NCBI GenBank assembly: GCA_017642625.1
Contig: JAGCOQ010000025.1
Location: 1-16,989, forward strand
Direction: 5' to 3'
DNA length: 16,989 nt
Source of the DNA: Alphaproteobacteria bacterium
GTDB lineage: Bacteria; Pseudomonadota; Alphaproteobacteria; Rs-D84
The notes beneath the pieces are model-generated. The model worked only from the letters and a program-made list of their open reading frames with translations, was not told the origin of the DNA and ran no database searches. The position numbers were made by a program, and so were the translations under genes. Position 1 is the stretch's first letter. Every line of letters begins with the position of its first letter. Positions 6,214 through 13,769 of the stretch are shown piece by piece.

Positions 6214-8322
6214 ATGCACGAACATTTGCTTATTAATCTGCTTGTCATGTGGATACCGTTTTCAAAACTTAGACGGCGTGCCAGAAGTTTTTTATACTAT
6301 CATTTCCAAGACTTTTTGATTACCAAAAAGGTCAAGGCGGCATTTTTGGGCGACATGCACATATTTAAAAAATCGCCAACTGATTTTTCTTTTAAAGAAT
6401 GCGAAAATCCAACCGTTTCAATTATTATTCCATGCTATAACCAATATGAATATACGCGGAACTGCCTGTGGTCTATTTTACAGAACACGAAAGATGTCGA
6501 TTATGAAATAATAATTGCTGATGATTGCAGCACCGATGAAACCAAAAACATTACAGACCATATCAAGAATATTACCGTTGCCCGCACACCGTCAAACATG
6601 CGATTCCTTAAAAACTGTAATAACGCCGCAAAGCAGGCGCAGGGCAAATATGTTTTGTTTCTGAATAATGATACCCAGGTTATGCCGAATTGGTTAAAAC
6701 CGCTGGTCGATTTAATCGAGGGCGACAAAACAATCGGCATGGTGGGTTCTATGCTGTTGTATCCCGACTTTACTTTACAAGAGGCCGGCGGAATCATTTT
6801 CCATGACGCGTCTGGTCGAAACTATGGTCGCGGATCGCGCACACCATGGGCGGGCGAATATAACTATGTCAAAGATGTCGATTACATTTCCGGTGCGTCA
6901 ATAATGCTGTCGCGTGCCAACTGGGAAAAACTTGGCGGGTTTGACGAATTGTTTGCCCCTGCGTATTACGAAGACACCGACTTGGCATTCCAAATTCGCA
7001 ACAATTTGAATCTGCGTGTTGTTTATCAACCCCTGTCCCGCGTCATTCATTTCGAAGGTAAAACAAACGGAACCGACCTAAAGTCTGGTCAAAAACAATA
7101 TCAGGTTGTAAATGCCGAAAAGTTCCGGAAAAAATGGGACGCGGTTTTGGCGCGCGACCATTGCACACGTTATAACACCTTCTATGCCCGTGATCGCAGC
7201 CGTAATAAAAAATGCCTGTTATTCATTGACCAAATCTATTTAACCTTTGACAAAGATTGTGGTTCCCGCGCATCTTTTCAATATCTAGAGTTCTTTCAAA
7301 AACAAGGCTTTAACGTAAAGTTCTTGGCAGCAAGTCGTAAGGTTCATGATTACCACAAAACTGCAATCGAACAAATGGGTGTCGAATGCGTGTGTTGTGA
7401 TGGAATTTTTGACCGCGACCTTGAAAAATGGTTTATCGAAAACGGCAGATATGTTGATTACATATATCTGAACCGCCCAACCGTTGCGAAACGGTGTTTC
7501 CCTCTTTTGGAAAAACACACCAATGCAAAAATTATATTCCAAGGGCACGATTTACACCATTTGCGTAAGATGCGCGAATATAAAACAAACCCAGATGAAA
7601 AGTTATTAAAGGAAGTCAAATCTTTGGAAAAAACAGAACGCGAAATGCTGCCACAAATGGATGTCGTGTTGTATTTTTCAGATACCGAAATTGAAAAGAT
7701 AAAGGAAATGAACCTTTGCATACGTGAAATGGATACTGTTCCATTATATCTGTTTAACCAAGAATCAGATGCAAAATATATCGCAAACGATCGTCGCGAC
7801 ATAATGTTCATTGGCGGATATAAACACACCCCAAACCAAGATGCAGCCAAATGGTTGTTAAACGAGATTATGCCACGCGTATGGGCAAAAAAGCCGGACA
7901 TCAAAATACATATGGTTGGTTCCAATATGCCAAAAGCGTTGGCGGATTTGGCGGCGACATATCCCAATGTTGTTTTGGACGGTTTTGTGACCGACGAACA
8001 ATTAAACACCCTTTACAGACAGATAAAAATGTCCGTTATTCCATTACGATTTGGCGCAGGAATCAAGGGTAAGATAGTCGAAGCAATCTATAACAAGGTT
8101 CCGGTAATAACCACCACCATTGGTGCCGAAGGTATTACCAGCGACCAAGATTTCTTGACTGTTTTTGATGATACGGAAAAATTGGCGGATGCGATAATCG
8201 AAATGTATGACGACAACGACAGATTACAGAAAATATCTGATGCGTCACCGGCGTTTATCAAGAAACATTTCAGCGAGAATACCGTTTTGGAAAAATTCAA
8301 AAAATGGATTGATATAAAATAA
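6214..8322 (+). CDS. Two-domain glycosyltransferase (GT2 + GT4)
   Basis: A 702-residue protein with two catalytic modules. The N-terminal GT2 domain (about 67-310) shows VSIIIPCYNQYEYTRNCLWS, ADDCSTDET (102-110), LFLNNDTQV (148-156) and YYEDTDLAFQIR (251-262). A GT4-type domain (about 333-700, GT-B fold) shows FDKDCGSRASFQYLEFF, FQGHDLHHLRKM (442-453), MFIGGYKHTPNQDA (531-544) and the donor-binding GAGIKGKIVEAI (614-625, E623). Such pairs usually add two successive sugars or make a repeating unit. The N-terminus (1-40) is hydrophobic then basic, with IPFSKLRRRARSF, like tail motifs of other enzymes here. The ribosome binding site AAAGGAAA lies inside the last codons of the GT8 gene. Confidence 0.94.
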   Translation: MHEHLLINLLVMWIPFSKLRRRARSFLYYHFQDFLITKKVKAAFLGDMHIFKKSPTDFSFKECENPTVSIIIPCYNQYEYTRNCLWSILQNTKDVDYEIIIADDCSTDETKNITDHIKNITVARTPSNMRFLKNCNNAAKQAQGKYVLFLNNDTQVMPNWLKPLVDLIEGDKTIGMVGSMLLYPDFTLQEAGGIIFHDASGRNYGRGSRTPWAGEYNYVKDVDYISGASIMLSRANWEKLGGFDELFAPAYYEDTDLAFQIRNNLNLRVVYQPLSRVIHFEGKTNGTDLKSGQKQYQVVNAEKFRKKWDAVLARDHCTRYNTFYARDRSRNKKCLLFIDQIYLTFDKDCGSRASFQYLEFFQKQGFNVKFLAASRKVHDYHKTAIEQMGVECVCCDGIFDRDLEKWFIENGRYVDYIYLNRPTVAKRCFPLLEKHTNAKIIFQGHDLHHLRKMREYKTNPDEKLLKEVKSLEKTEREMLPQMDVVLYFSDTEIEKIKEMNLCIREMDTVPLYLFNQESDAKYIANDRRDIMFIGGYKHTPNQDAAKWLLNEIMPRVWAKKPDIKIHMVGSNMPKALADLAATYPNVVLDGFVTDEQLNTLYRQIKMSVIPLRFGAGIKGKIVEAIYNKVPVITTTIGAEGITSDQDFLTVFDDTEKLADAIIEMYDDNDRLQKISDASPAFIKKHFSENTVLEKFKKWIDIK

Positions 8323-8342
8323 CCCACTTAAAAGGTATCAAA

Positions 8343-9614
8343 ATGAAGGCAAAAATGTCCGCATTTAAGAGATTTTATTTGTTTTGGCTTAGGAATCTTT
8401 TCCGCTTGTTCTATGTAAGATCCATACACCGAAACAAAAAGAAACGCATTTTGGTTATTTTACACCTGTTCTATATGGAATCGTGGGACATCATAGAACA
8501 ATATCTGAAAAATCTTGATGTTTATAACTATGATTTGGTCGTCACATATATCAAGGACAATTTTGATGCGGGCACACTTGATAAAGTAAAGCAATTCCAC
8601 AAGAACACAAAACTTTATATGTATGAAAACAAGGGCTTTGACATTGGTCCATTTATTGATGTTTTGCGTTCCACAGATTTATCGAAATACGACATTGTTT
8701 TTAAACTGCATTCCAAGGGAACGGGGCGCAAACACATATATGTTTATAATCAAATATTCAAGTATGCTGATTGGTTCTATAACCTTTATAATGGCATTTT
8801 GGGGCCCGCGTCGGTCCATAAAGCCATCAATGCATTTAACAACGAAAAAATTGGTTTGGTCGCGGCAAAGAACTTGATAATCGAAGACCCTAAACACAAA
8901 CAGTTTTTCACCCATACCATTGCAGACAAATTAAAAATCAAAATAAAAGAACATTATAAATATGTCGCCGGCAGTTGTTTTGCATTGCGGGCTTCGTGCT
9001 TACAGAAAATACAAAATCTAAAACTGAAAATTGACGATTTTGAAATAACTACGCGCGGTGTATTTTCGTTGGCACATGCAATGGAGCGTATTGTTTGCGC
9101 AACGGTCGAAACCCAAGGGTATCAAGAATACGGCATTTACACCAGACACAGAAAATATGCCAAAGAAGTTCGTCGGGCAAATAAAAAGAATTCGATACGA
9201 TTACTGGATGACAAACGGTTTCGTCTGGATTACGAATTTTTCTATCACGATTTAGAAATGTTAAAAATACGCAACTATGACATTATCGAAATCGCACTAA
9301 AAGACATATACAGAATGTGGGATGGGAAAAAATATCACTTGGACGAATGTTCGCCTTATGCTTACCTTAATGGCGACACCAAACGCTATAAGAAATATTG
9401 TGATACAAACAAGGCGACAAAACCATATGATATGAGCACAAAAAGATTTAATGACTTGATTACCAGTATCGAAAAAAATGGCTTTGACAAGAAGCAGATT
9501 CCTGTAATTAACGGCAGGGATTTTACCATATGGGACGGCCAGCACAGATGCTGTATTCTGTTAAAGAAATATGGCCCCGATTATAAAATAAAAGTATTGG
9601 CGCTGTATCCATAA
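8343..9614 (+). CDS. RgpF-like protein fused to a ParB/sulfiredoxin-like domain
   Basis: A 423-residue two-part protein. Residues about 35-268 match the RgpF family: KRILVILHLFY, the hallmark NKGFDIGPF (96-104), VFKLHSKGTG (119-128), YKYVAGSCFALRA (205-217), SLAHAMERIV (242-251). It is a distant paralogue of the product at 4154. The C-terminal portion (about 330-423) looks like a ParB/sulfiredoxin fold: a long lead-in, then RFNDLITSIEKNGFD, IPVINGRDFTIWDGQHRCCILLKKYG, with the signature DGQHR at 398-402. In other proteins this fold binds nucleotides, so here it could be a kinase-like, nucleotide-handling or regulatory module; no function is proven. A basic aromatic N-terminus (8-33) may bind membrane. 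RBS AAAAGG precedes ATG 8343. The DNA is AT-rich. The RgpF part is fairly secure, the ParB-like part less so. Confidence 0.8.
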   Translation: MKAKMSAFKRFYLFWLRNLFRLFYVRSIHRNKKKRILVILHLFYMESWDIIEQYLKNLDVYNYDLVVTYIKDNFDAGTLDKVKQFHKNTKLYMYENKGFDIGPFIDVLRSTDLSKYDIVFKLHSKGTGRKHIYVYNQIFKYADWFYNLYNGILGPASVHKAINAFNNEKIGLVAAKNLIIEDPKHKQFFTHTIADKLKIKIKEHYKYVAGSCFALRASCLQKIQNLKLKIDDFEITTRGVFSLAHAMERIVCATVETQGYQEYGIYTRHRKYAKEVRRANKKNSIRLLDDKRFRLDYEFFYHDLEMLKIRNYDIIEIALKDIYRMWDGKKYHLDECSPYAYLNGDTKRYKKYCDTNKATKPYDMSTKRFNDLITSIEKNGFDKKQIPVINGRDFTIWDGQHRCCILLKKYGPDYKIKVLALYP

Positions 9615-9627
9615 AAGAAACAGGCAA

Positions 9628-10431
9628 ATGAAGAAACTTGTTTATACTTGTATTACCGGCGATTACGATAAAGTTCCGGTTCATAAGTATGTCGCGCCCG
9701 ATTGGGACTATGTTTTATTCACTGATAATGCCGATTTGATTAAACGGGGTAAATATGAACATTGGACAATTAAGCCCTTGGCCTTTCAAAAGTTAGACAA
9801 TGTCAAAAATGCCCGTTGGCACAAGGTAAATTCCCATCTTCTTTTCCCCGAATATGATTACAGTTTATGGATAGATGCAAATATCATTGTGAATAACAAA
9901 AATCCATTTAATTTAATGGCAAAACTGATAAAAGATGGATGCCCCATTGCTGTTCCGGTTCATCCGGTGCGCAACTGCATTTATAACGAAGCGAAAATAA
10001 TAAAAGAAAGAAATATAGACACCCCAAAAACCGTTGATAAAGAAATGACTTTTTTGCGTCGTGAAAAATATCCAAAAGATTATGGATTGTCAGAAACATG
10101 CATTTTATTACGCAAACATAACAATATTGCGCCCACCTTGGATTTGTGGTGGCAAATGATAAAGAAGTATTCTAAACGCGACCAATTATCATTCAACTAT
10201 GCTATGTGGAAAACGGGGGTGTCGCACACACCGATTTATGTTGATGAACGCGGATTCGGTATGCACCGCAAATCCCCCGATTTTACCTATATTGTATCCG
10301 CAACACATAACCAAGATGTTATTACCCTAAGGTATAAAGTTATACCAAAAATTATTGGACGCATAATATGCTGGTTTATTCCCACCAAAACATCCCGCAA
10401 AAACTTTAGATTCAAATATGTAAAAAAATAA
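9628..10431 (+). CDS. DUF616/TOD1-MUCI70-type glycosyltransferase
   Basis: A 267-residue protein resembling the DUF616 family (TOD1/MUCI70 hexosyltransferase-like), often found in bacterial surface polysaccharide loci. Typical features: an N-terminal KLVYTCITGDYD (3-14), YVLFTDN (28-34), RWHKVNSHLLFPEYDYSLWIDANI (63-86, D83 in the DxD position), a central GLSETCILLRKHN, and KRDQLSFNYAMWK (183-195). The C-terminus has a hydrophobic stretch followed by FIPTKTSRKNFRFKYVKK, a basic tail of the type seen in LPS transferases. It is the last gene of the operon, 13 bp after the preceding stop, and its stop codon touches a strong terminator. Confidence 0.82.
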   Translation: MKKLVYTCITGDYDKVPVHKYVAPDWDYVLFTDNADLIKRGKYEHWTIKPLAFQKLDNVKNARWHKVNSHLLFPEYDYSLWIDANIIVNNKNPFNLMAKLIKDGCPIAVPVHPVRNCIYNEAKIIKERNIDTPKTVDKEMTFLRREKYPKDYGLSETCILLRKHNNIAPTLDLWWQMIKKYSKRDQLSFNYAMWKTGVSHTPIYVDERGFGMHRKSPDFTYIVSATHNQDVITLRYKVIPKIIGRIICWFIPTKTSRKNFRFKYVKK

Positions 10432-10455
10432 AAATCGGGATGTTATCCCGATTTT
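10431..10455. terminator. Bidirectional intrinsic terminator between convergent genes
   Basis: AAAATCGGGAT-GTT-ATCCCGATTTT is a perfect 11-bp stem with a 3-nt loop, flanked by A-rich sequence on the left and TTATT on the right. It can therefore end transcription of the glycosyltransferase operon and of the convergent tail-fibre-like gene, whose stop codon lies directly beside it. Confidence 0.9.
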
Positions 10456-10968
10456 TTATTCTGTGGCCATACCCTTGACCGACCAGATTAATTTACCACT
10501 GGCCAACCCAGAACCCGACCCATACCAAGATCCAATATCAAATCCTGTTGTTTGCCTGTTTTTTATAGCAAGGCTGTATGTCGCGTTGGCACTGTATGAA
10601 TCTATAACCACGCTGACACAATAATTTGCGTTCGCCATATTTACCAGCAGAGTCACTGGTTTTGTGACAGATGAACTTCCCGAAATTTGCCCGCCCTGTT
10701 CTATCCAGCCGCTTTTATATTTGCGATACCAAGTATAGTTATTGCTGGATGACGGGACTTGGCATTCAACCACAAAATCATAGTTGTCTGGTATGGTCTG
10801 TTCCGCCGGTATTTCATCTGCGCGCGCCAATGGCACCCCGCCCGCCGTTGTTCCGTCATGCACGCGCAGTGTTTTGTTTGTTGTGTCCATTGTTATTTCG
10901 CCAATCGCGCCGGTAAAGTTTGCGTGTTCGGTGGCGGTGCCGCGCCGAATTTGTATTTGTCGTGACAT
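10456..10968 (-). CDS. Phage tail-fibre-like protein (Mtd N-terminal-like module)
   Basis: A 170-residue protein, from ATG at 10966-10968, which has AAAGGAA six nt upstream; the longer frame to 11040 begins before the predicted transcript start and has no such site. Residues 3-48 (RQIQIRRGTATEHANF, GAIGEITMDTTNKTLRVHDG, GGVPLA) match the short N-terminal module that caps phage tail fibres and the major tropism determinant. The remainder, with TWYRKYKSGWIEQGG and a Gly/Ser-rich end, resembles C-terminal receptor-binding domains of gut phage tail proteins. No other phage gene is nearby, so it is either a prophage relic or a domesticated adhesin or bacteriocin part. No signal peptide is visible. 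Promoter and leader lie immediately upstream. Confidence 0.75.
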   Translation of the reverse strand: MSRQIQIRRGTATEHANFTGAIGEITMDTTNKTLRVHDGTTAGGVPLARADEIPAEQTIPDNYDFVVECQVPSSSNNYTWYRKYKSGWIEQGGQISGSSSVTKPVTLLVNMANANYCVSVVIDSYSANATYSLAIKNRQTTGFDIGSWYGSGSGLASGKLIWSVKGMATE

Positions 10969-11005
10969 TTTGTTTCCTTTATTTAGTGTGAAGTAAAATT
11001 GGAAT

Positions 11006-11031
11006 AAAAAAACGGGGCAATATCTTCCCCG
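11006..11031 (-). terminator. Intrinsic terminator downstream of the lytic transglycosylase gene
   Basis: On the minus strand CGGGGAA and TTGCCCCG pair around a 4-nt loop (one bulged base), followed by seven T. It would end transcription from the transglycosylase gene, but it also lies within the first bases of any transcript from the promoter at 11043-11071, so it may act as an attenuator for the tail-fibre-like gene. Confidence 0.7.
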
Positions 11032-11042
11032 CGAATGCACCC

Positions 11043-11071
11043 ATTATATCACAAAACGCATCAAAAAGCAA
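11043..11071 (-). promoter_or_regulatory. Promoter for the tail-fibre-like gene
   Basis: Minus strand TTGCTT (11066-11071), 17-bp spacer, TATAAT (11043-11048), with a TGA extension (11049-11051) giving an extended -10. It begins two bases past the stop codon of the transglycosylase gene. The expected start is near 11036, directly before the terminator-like hairpin. Confidence 0.6.
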
Positions 11072-11072
11072 A

Positions 11073-12122
11073 CTATTTCAATCTGGACGCCAATTCAGCG
11101 ATTGCGATTGCATACCAATTTGAATTGTTCCACTTTTTGATTCTGTAAAAGTTAGGATATGTCAAATATGCACTTATAACCGGCATTGGCGCGACATCTG
11201 TGTCGGGCGACGCAACCGCCGCCGCGTTTTCACGCGCTTCTTCTATTGCTGCGACATCCGCAACCAATCCCGCCGTCATATCAACATTCGGCAGTGGCGA
11301 ACCGTCGGCGCTTATCACACCCATAGCCGCCCATTGCGACAGTGGCTTTTTCACATCACCCTTTAACAAAGATGTATCGAAATCTGCCGGCAATACAACG
11401 CGACGCGCAATCTTTTCGTTTGGATTCCACCCCAATTTGTGCAGATAATTTCCCGCACTGAACATTGCGTCGCCAACACTGTTTATAATATCAATACTGT
11501 CGTCGCCGTTGCCATCAACACCATATTGCGCCAGTGTCGTCGGTATAAACTGGAAATGCCCCATGGCACCCGCCCAACTGCCATGAATACTGTTTATGTC
11601 CAAGTGGTTTTTGTCGGCGATTTTCATCAACGCCATTAACTGATTACCGAAAAACTTTTCACGACGACCATCATACATTAACGTCAAAAAAGCATTGGTT
11701 AATTTGTGGCGCGCCTTGGTCTCGCCATAATTCGATTCAAGACCCCAAAATGCCAAAATCACGTGTGGCGGCACACCATATGCATTTTCCACACGCCCCA
11801 ACAATGTTGGATACTTTACACGCATTTTTTTGCCGTTCTGGACGCGTGTTTGACTTACGGTACGTCCAAGATACTCTTGCAACGTTAATTTGAATTCTGA
11901 TTGATTTTTATCACTTTGAACTATGGACGGAACAAATACCGGCGAACGCAGTGTATCATCAATGACCGCTTGGGAAATATGTTCCGCCGCCGCACGTGAA
12001 CGCACACCAGCCAAAACCGATTCCCAGCGCGCCGTATCAAAATCGCCCTCTTCTGCATAGGACACAACCGGCAAAAACAATGCCAGCGCACAAACTATGC
12101 GAAAAGCAGCCCTTAATCCCAT
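11073..12122 (-). CDS. mltB: Lytic murein transglycosylase, MltB type
   Basis: A 349-residue periplasmic enzyme that cleaves peptidoglycan glycan strands to 1,6-anhydro ends. A signal peptide is clear (MGLRAAFRIVCALALFLPVVSYA, cut near 23), without a lipobox. The family signature runs from FVPSIVQSDKNQSEF to the catalytic ILAFWGLESNYGETK (E129), then GSWAGAMGHFQFIPTTLAQYGVDGNGD (181-207) and the C-terminal YPNFYRIKKWNNSNWYAIAI. Where most relatives pass directly to the last segment, an Ala/Glu/Pro-rich stretch of about 30 residues (286-316) is inserted. The start at 12122 has AGGGGAA upstream and follows the outer-membrane protein gene by 14 bp, implying cotranscription. Relatives without lipidation are sometimes named differently; the symbol marks family only. 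Confidence 0.93.
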   Translation of the reverse strand: MGLRAAFRIVCALALFLPVVSYAEEGDFDTARWESVLAGVRSRAAAEHISQAVIDDTLRSPVFVPSIVQSDKNQSEFKLTLQEYLGRTVSQTRVQNGKKMRVKYPTLLGRVENAYGVPPHVILAFWGLESNYGETKARHKLTNAFLTLMYDGRREKFFGNQLMALMKIADKNHLDINSIHGSWAGAMGHFQFIPTTLAQYGVDGNGDDSIDIINSVGDAMFSAGNYLHKLGWNPNEKIARRVVLPADFDTSLLKGDVKKPLSQWAAMGVISADGSPLPNVDMTAGLVADVAAIEEARENAAAVASPDTDVAPMPVISAYLTYPNFYRIKKWNNSNWYAIAIAELASRLK

Positions 12123-12136
12123 AAGGTTCCCCTGTA

Positions 12137-13669
12137 TTAGAATGAGTATTTAAACCCAATGTGCAAACCAAATGATTGCCATACGGCCTCGGTTAATGAT
12201 TCCGTAATCTTTTCGGTATGCGCAGGTGTCGTTTCAATAATTGGATATCCTTCGTCGTCCAAAATGTATTGACCATCTTCGTCAATCCAGAACGCACTGT
12301 ATTCCGCGACATATAATTCGCCACCAATTTTACCAACGTGGAAATAGTTTGTATCTGCCTTGATCGCCAACTGCAAACGATTGGACAAGCGCAAATCATA
12401 TTCTAACTCAGCCGAATAAGAGTATGCACCATTGGAACCTTCATCCAAGAAACTTGGGCTTTGTTGCCAGTCATCACGATTTGGCCAAATACCTTCGGCG
12501 GAATATTTCGGCAAACCAAACTGGAAATAGAAACGCAATTTGTCCGACAACGTCATCTGCTTTTCAATTTCCAATCCGACATAGAACCCAGACCATGTTG
12601 TATTGTAAATATGTGTCGTTCCATCAACACGAATTGGACCGTCGCCACCAATGATAACGCATTCATTTGGTCCAACACCCCATGGAATATCACCCAAATC
12701 TTCGGCATAATCCGTTGTTGTGATATAATCACCCAACTGATTAAATCCGGATCCCGGTGCAACAGCTAATTTAATATCTTCTGGGGACATACAAACCTGA
12801 TACCAATCAGATGGCGCTTCTTGATCAATTGGCAATGTGTAATAATACCCTTCGACATCACCATAGACATAATCACCCTTGTCCGACATCAATGGCAAAT
12901 AAACGCCTGGATTCGGATAAATATGATCGGTCATTTTCAGATTATGCTTGAATATTTCATAACCAATCGACGGAGATAATTTCCATCCACCAATATCCCA
13001 AACATGATGCGCACCAATACCAAACTTGAAATGATTTGTGCGACCCGTTTGATCACCCATGGAAACCGTAAATATACCATATGTCGGATCCGACCAAGAA
13101 TATGGTTCCAAATCATAGTCCATTGATAAACCGCCGGACGCCATGTCGCCGTATGTATAGTCCACATAGGCAAACATATCAAAATTACGCAAACTAAAAT
13201 TATGCTGGGCACCGACATTGACTTCGTTGTAAATCATGTCGTCCCATTCCAAGACAGAATTAACACCGGTCTTGAATTGAAAATCTGCAAAACGGCGGGA
13301 ATAGCCAGCATACACACTTGTTCTTGGTTCCGCTTCGGCTGGCAATGCAATACCGTTCGCGGTAAGTGTTCCGTTTGCCGCACCAATAAAGTTGCCATTT
13401 GCATCAACCAAATAAGCCGACGAATCCGTTGGATTTTTTATCTTTTGACGTGGAACTTGGAAAGTATATGTATTTGTGCCAACAACCTGTTTAGAACCCG
13501 ATTTTCCAACATATTGCGCATAACCCATGTTTGCATATTTACCGTATGCATCTCTGTTGGCGGTCTGGGTCGGGCCACTTTGATAGTATGCCGGCACCCC
13601 TTCATTTGCCGCAAATGCAGCAAAAGGCGCCAAAAACGTCGTTAAAAATAGAACTTCCCTTGTCCTCAT
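12137..13669 (-). CDS. Predicted outer-membrane beta-barrel protein, unknown function
   Basis: A 510-residue exported protein. MRTREVLFLTTFLAPFAAFA is a standard signal peptide, cut before ANEG. The mature part alternates polar and aromatic residues in many likely beta strands (for example FAYVDYTYG, FKFGIGAHHVW, GFYVGLEIEK, LRFYFQFGLP, YSAELEYDL) and ends GLHIGFKYSF, the terminal Phe typical of BAM-inserted barrels. A long stretch at about 250-350 seems to be a large surface loop with the only two mature cysteines (C293, C337), and is rich in Asp, Gly and Tyr. I recognise no family; an omptin-like barrel was considered but the catalytic residues are not convincingly visible. It is transcribed with the transglycosylase gene downstream. 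Confidence 0.8.
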   Translation of the reverse strand: MRTREVLFLTTFLAPFAAFAANEGVPAYYQSGPTQTANRDAYGKYANMGYAQYVGKSGSKQVVGTNTYTFQVPRQKIKNPTDSSAYLVDANGNFIGAANGTLTANGIALPAEAEPRTSVYAGYSRRFADFQFKTGVNSVLEWDDMIYNEVNVGAQHNFSLRNFDMFAYVDYTYGDMASGGLSMDYDLEPYSWSDPTYGIFTVSMGDQTGRTNHFKFGIGAHHVWDIGGWKLSPSIGYEIFKHNLKMTDHIYPNPGVYLPLMSDKGDYVYGDVEGYYYTLPIDQEAPSDWYQVCMSPEDIKLAVAPGSGFNQLGDYITTTDYAEDLGDIPWGVGPNECVIIGGDGPIRVDGTTHIYNTTWSGFYVGLEIEKQMTLSDKLRFYFQFGLPKYSAEGIWPNRDDWQQSPSFLDEGSNGAYSYSAELEYDLRLSNRLQLAIKADTNYFHVGKIGGELYVAEYSAFWIDEDGQYILDDEGYPIIETTPAHTEKITESLTEAVWQSFGLHIGFKYSF

Positions 13670-13686
13670 TGATCCACTTCTGTCCT

Positions 13687-13715
13687 ATTATATCATAAAA
13701 AGTAATCATAAAGAA
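13687..13715 (-). promoter_or_regulatory. Promoter for the beta-barrel protein / transglycosylase pair
   Basis: Minus strand TATAAT (13687-13692) with a TGA extension (13693-13695); the -35 candidate TTCTTT (13710-13715) is poor, so the extended -10 likely carries it. Expected start near 13680, leaving a leader of only about 11 nt before the ATG at 13669. Confidence 0.6.
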
Positions 13716-13732
13716 AGGGTTTTATTTATAAC

Positions 13733-13760
13733 TTGCTAATGCTTTTTGTGGCATTACAAT
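13733..13760 (+). promoter_or_regulatory. Promoter for the hemW operon, close enough for a leaderless start
   Basis: TTGCTA (13733-13738), 16-bp spacer, TACAAT (13755-13760). Only 9 bp separate the -10 from the ATG at 13770, so transcription should begin at or within about 3 nt of the start codon. There is no Shine-Dalgarno sequence before that ATG. Confidence 0.55.
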
Positions 13761-13769
13761 AAGCACACT

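Noticed and set aside
7458..8009. 183-codon open frame antisense to the GT2-GT4 gene
   Set aside because: It lies fully inside a clearly coding gene on the other strand, with no start signal or recognisable domain.
10969..11040. 24-residue N-terminal extension of the tail-fibre-like protein
   Set aside because: It would start before the predicted transcript start and run through the terminator hairpin; the ATG at 10968 has a good ribosome binding site.
12137..13669. Omptin protease identity for the beta-barrel protein
   Set aside because: A few Trp/Asp-rich strands are reminiscent, but the Asp-Asp and Asp-His catalytic pairs cannot be placed convincingly.
13746..13769. TTG start giving hemW eight extra residues
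   Set aside because: No ribosome binding site, and it overlaps the promoter; family proteins start close to the IHVPFC motif.
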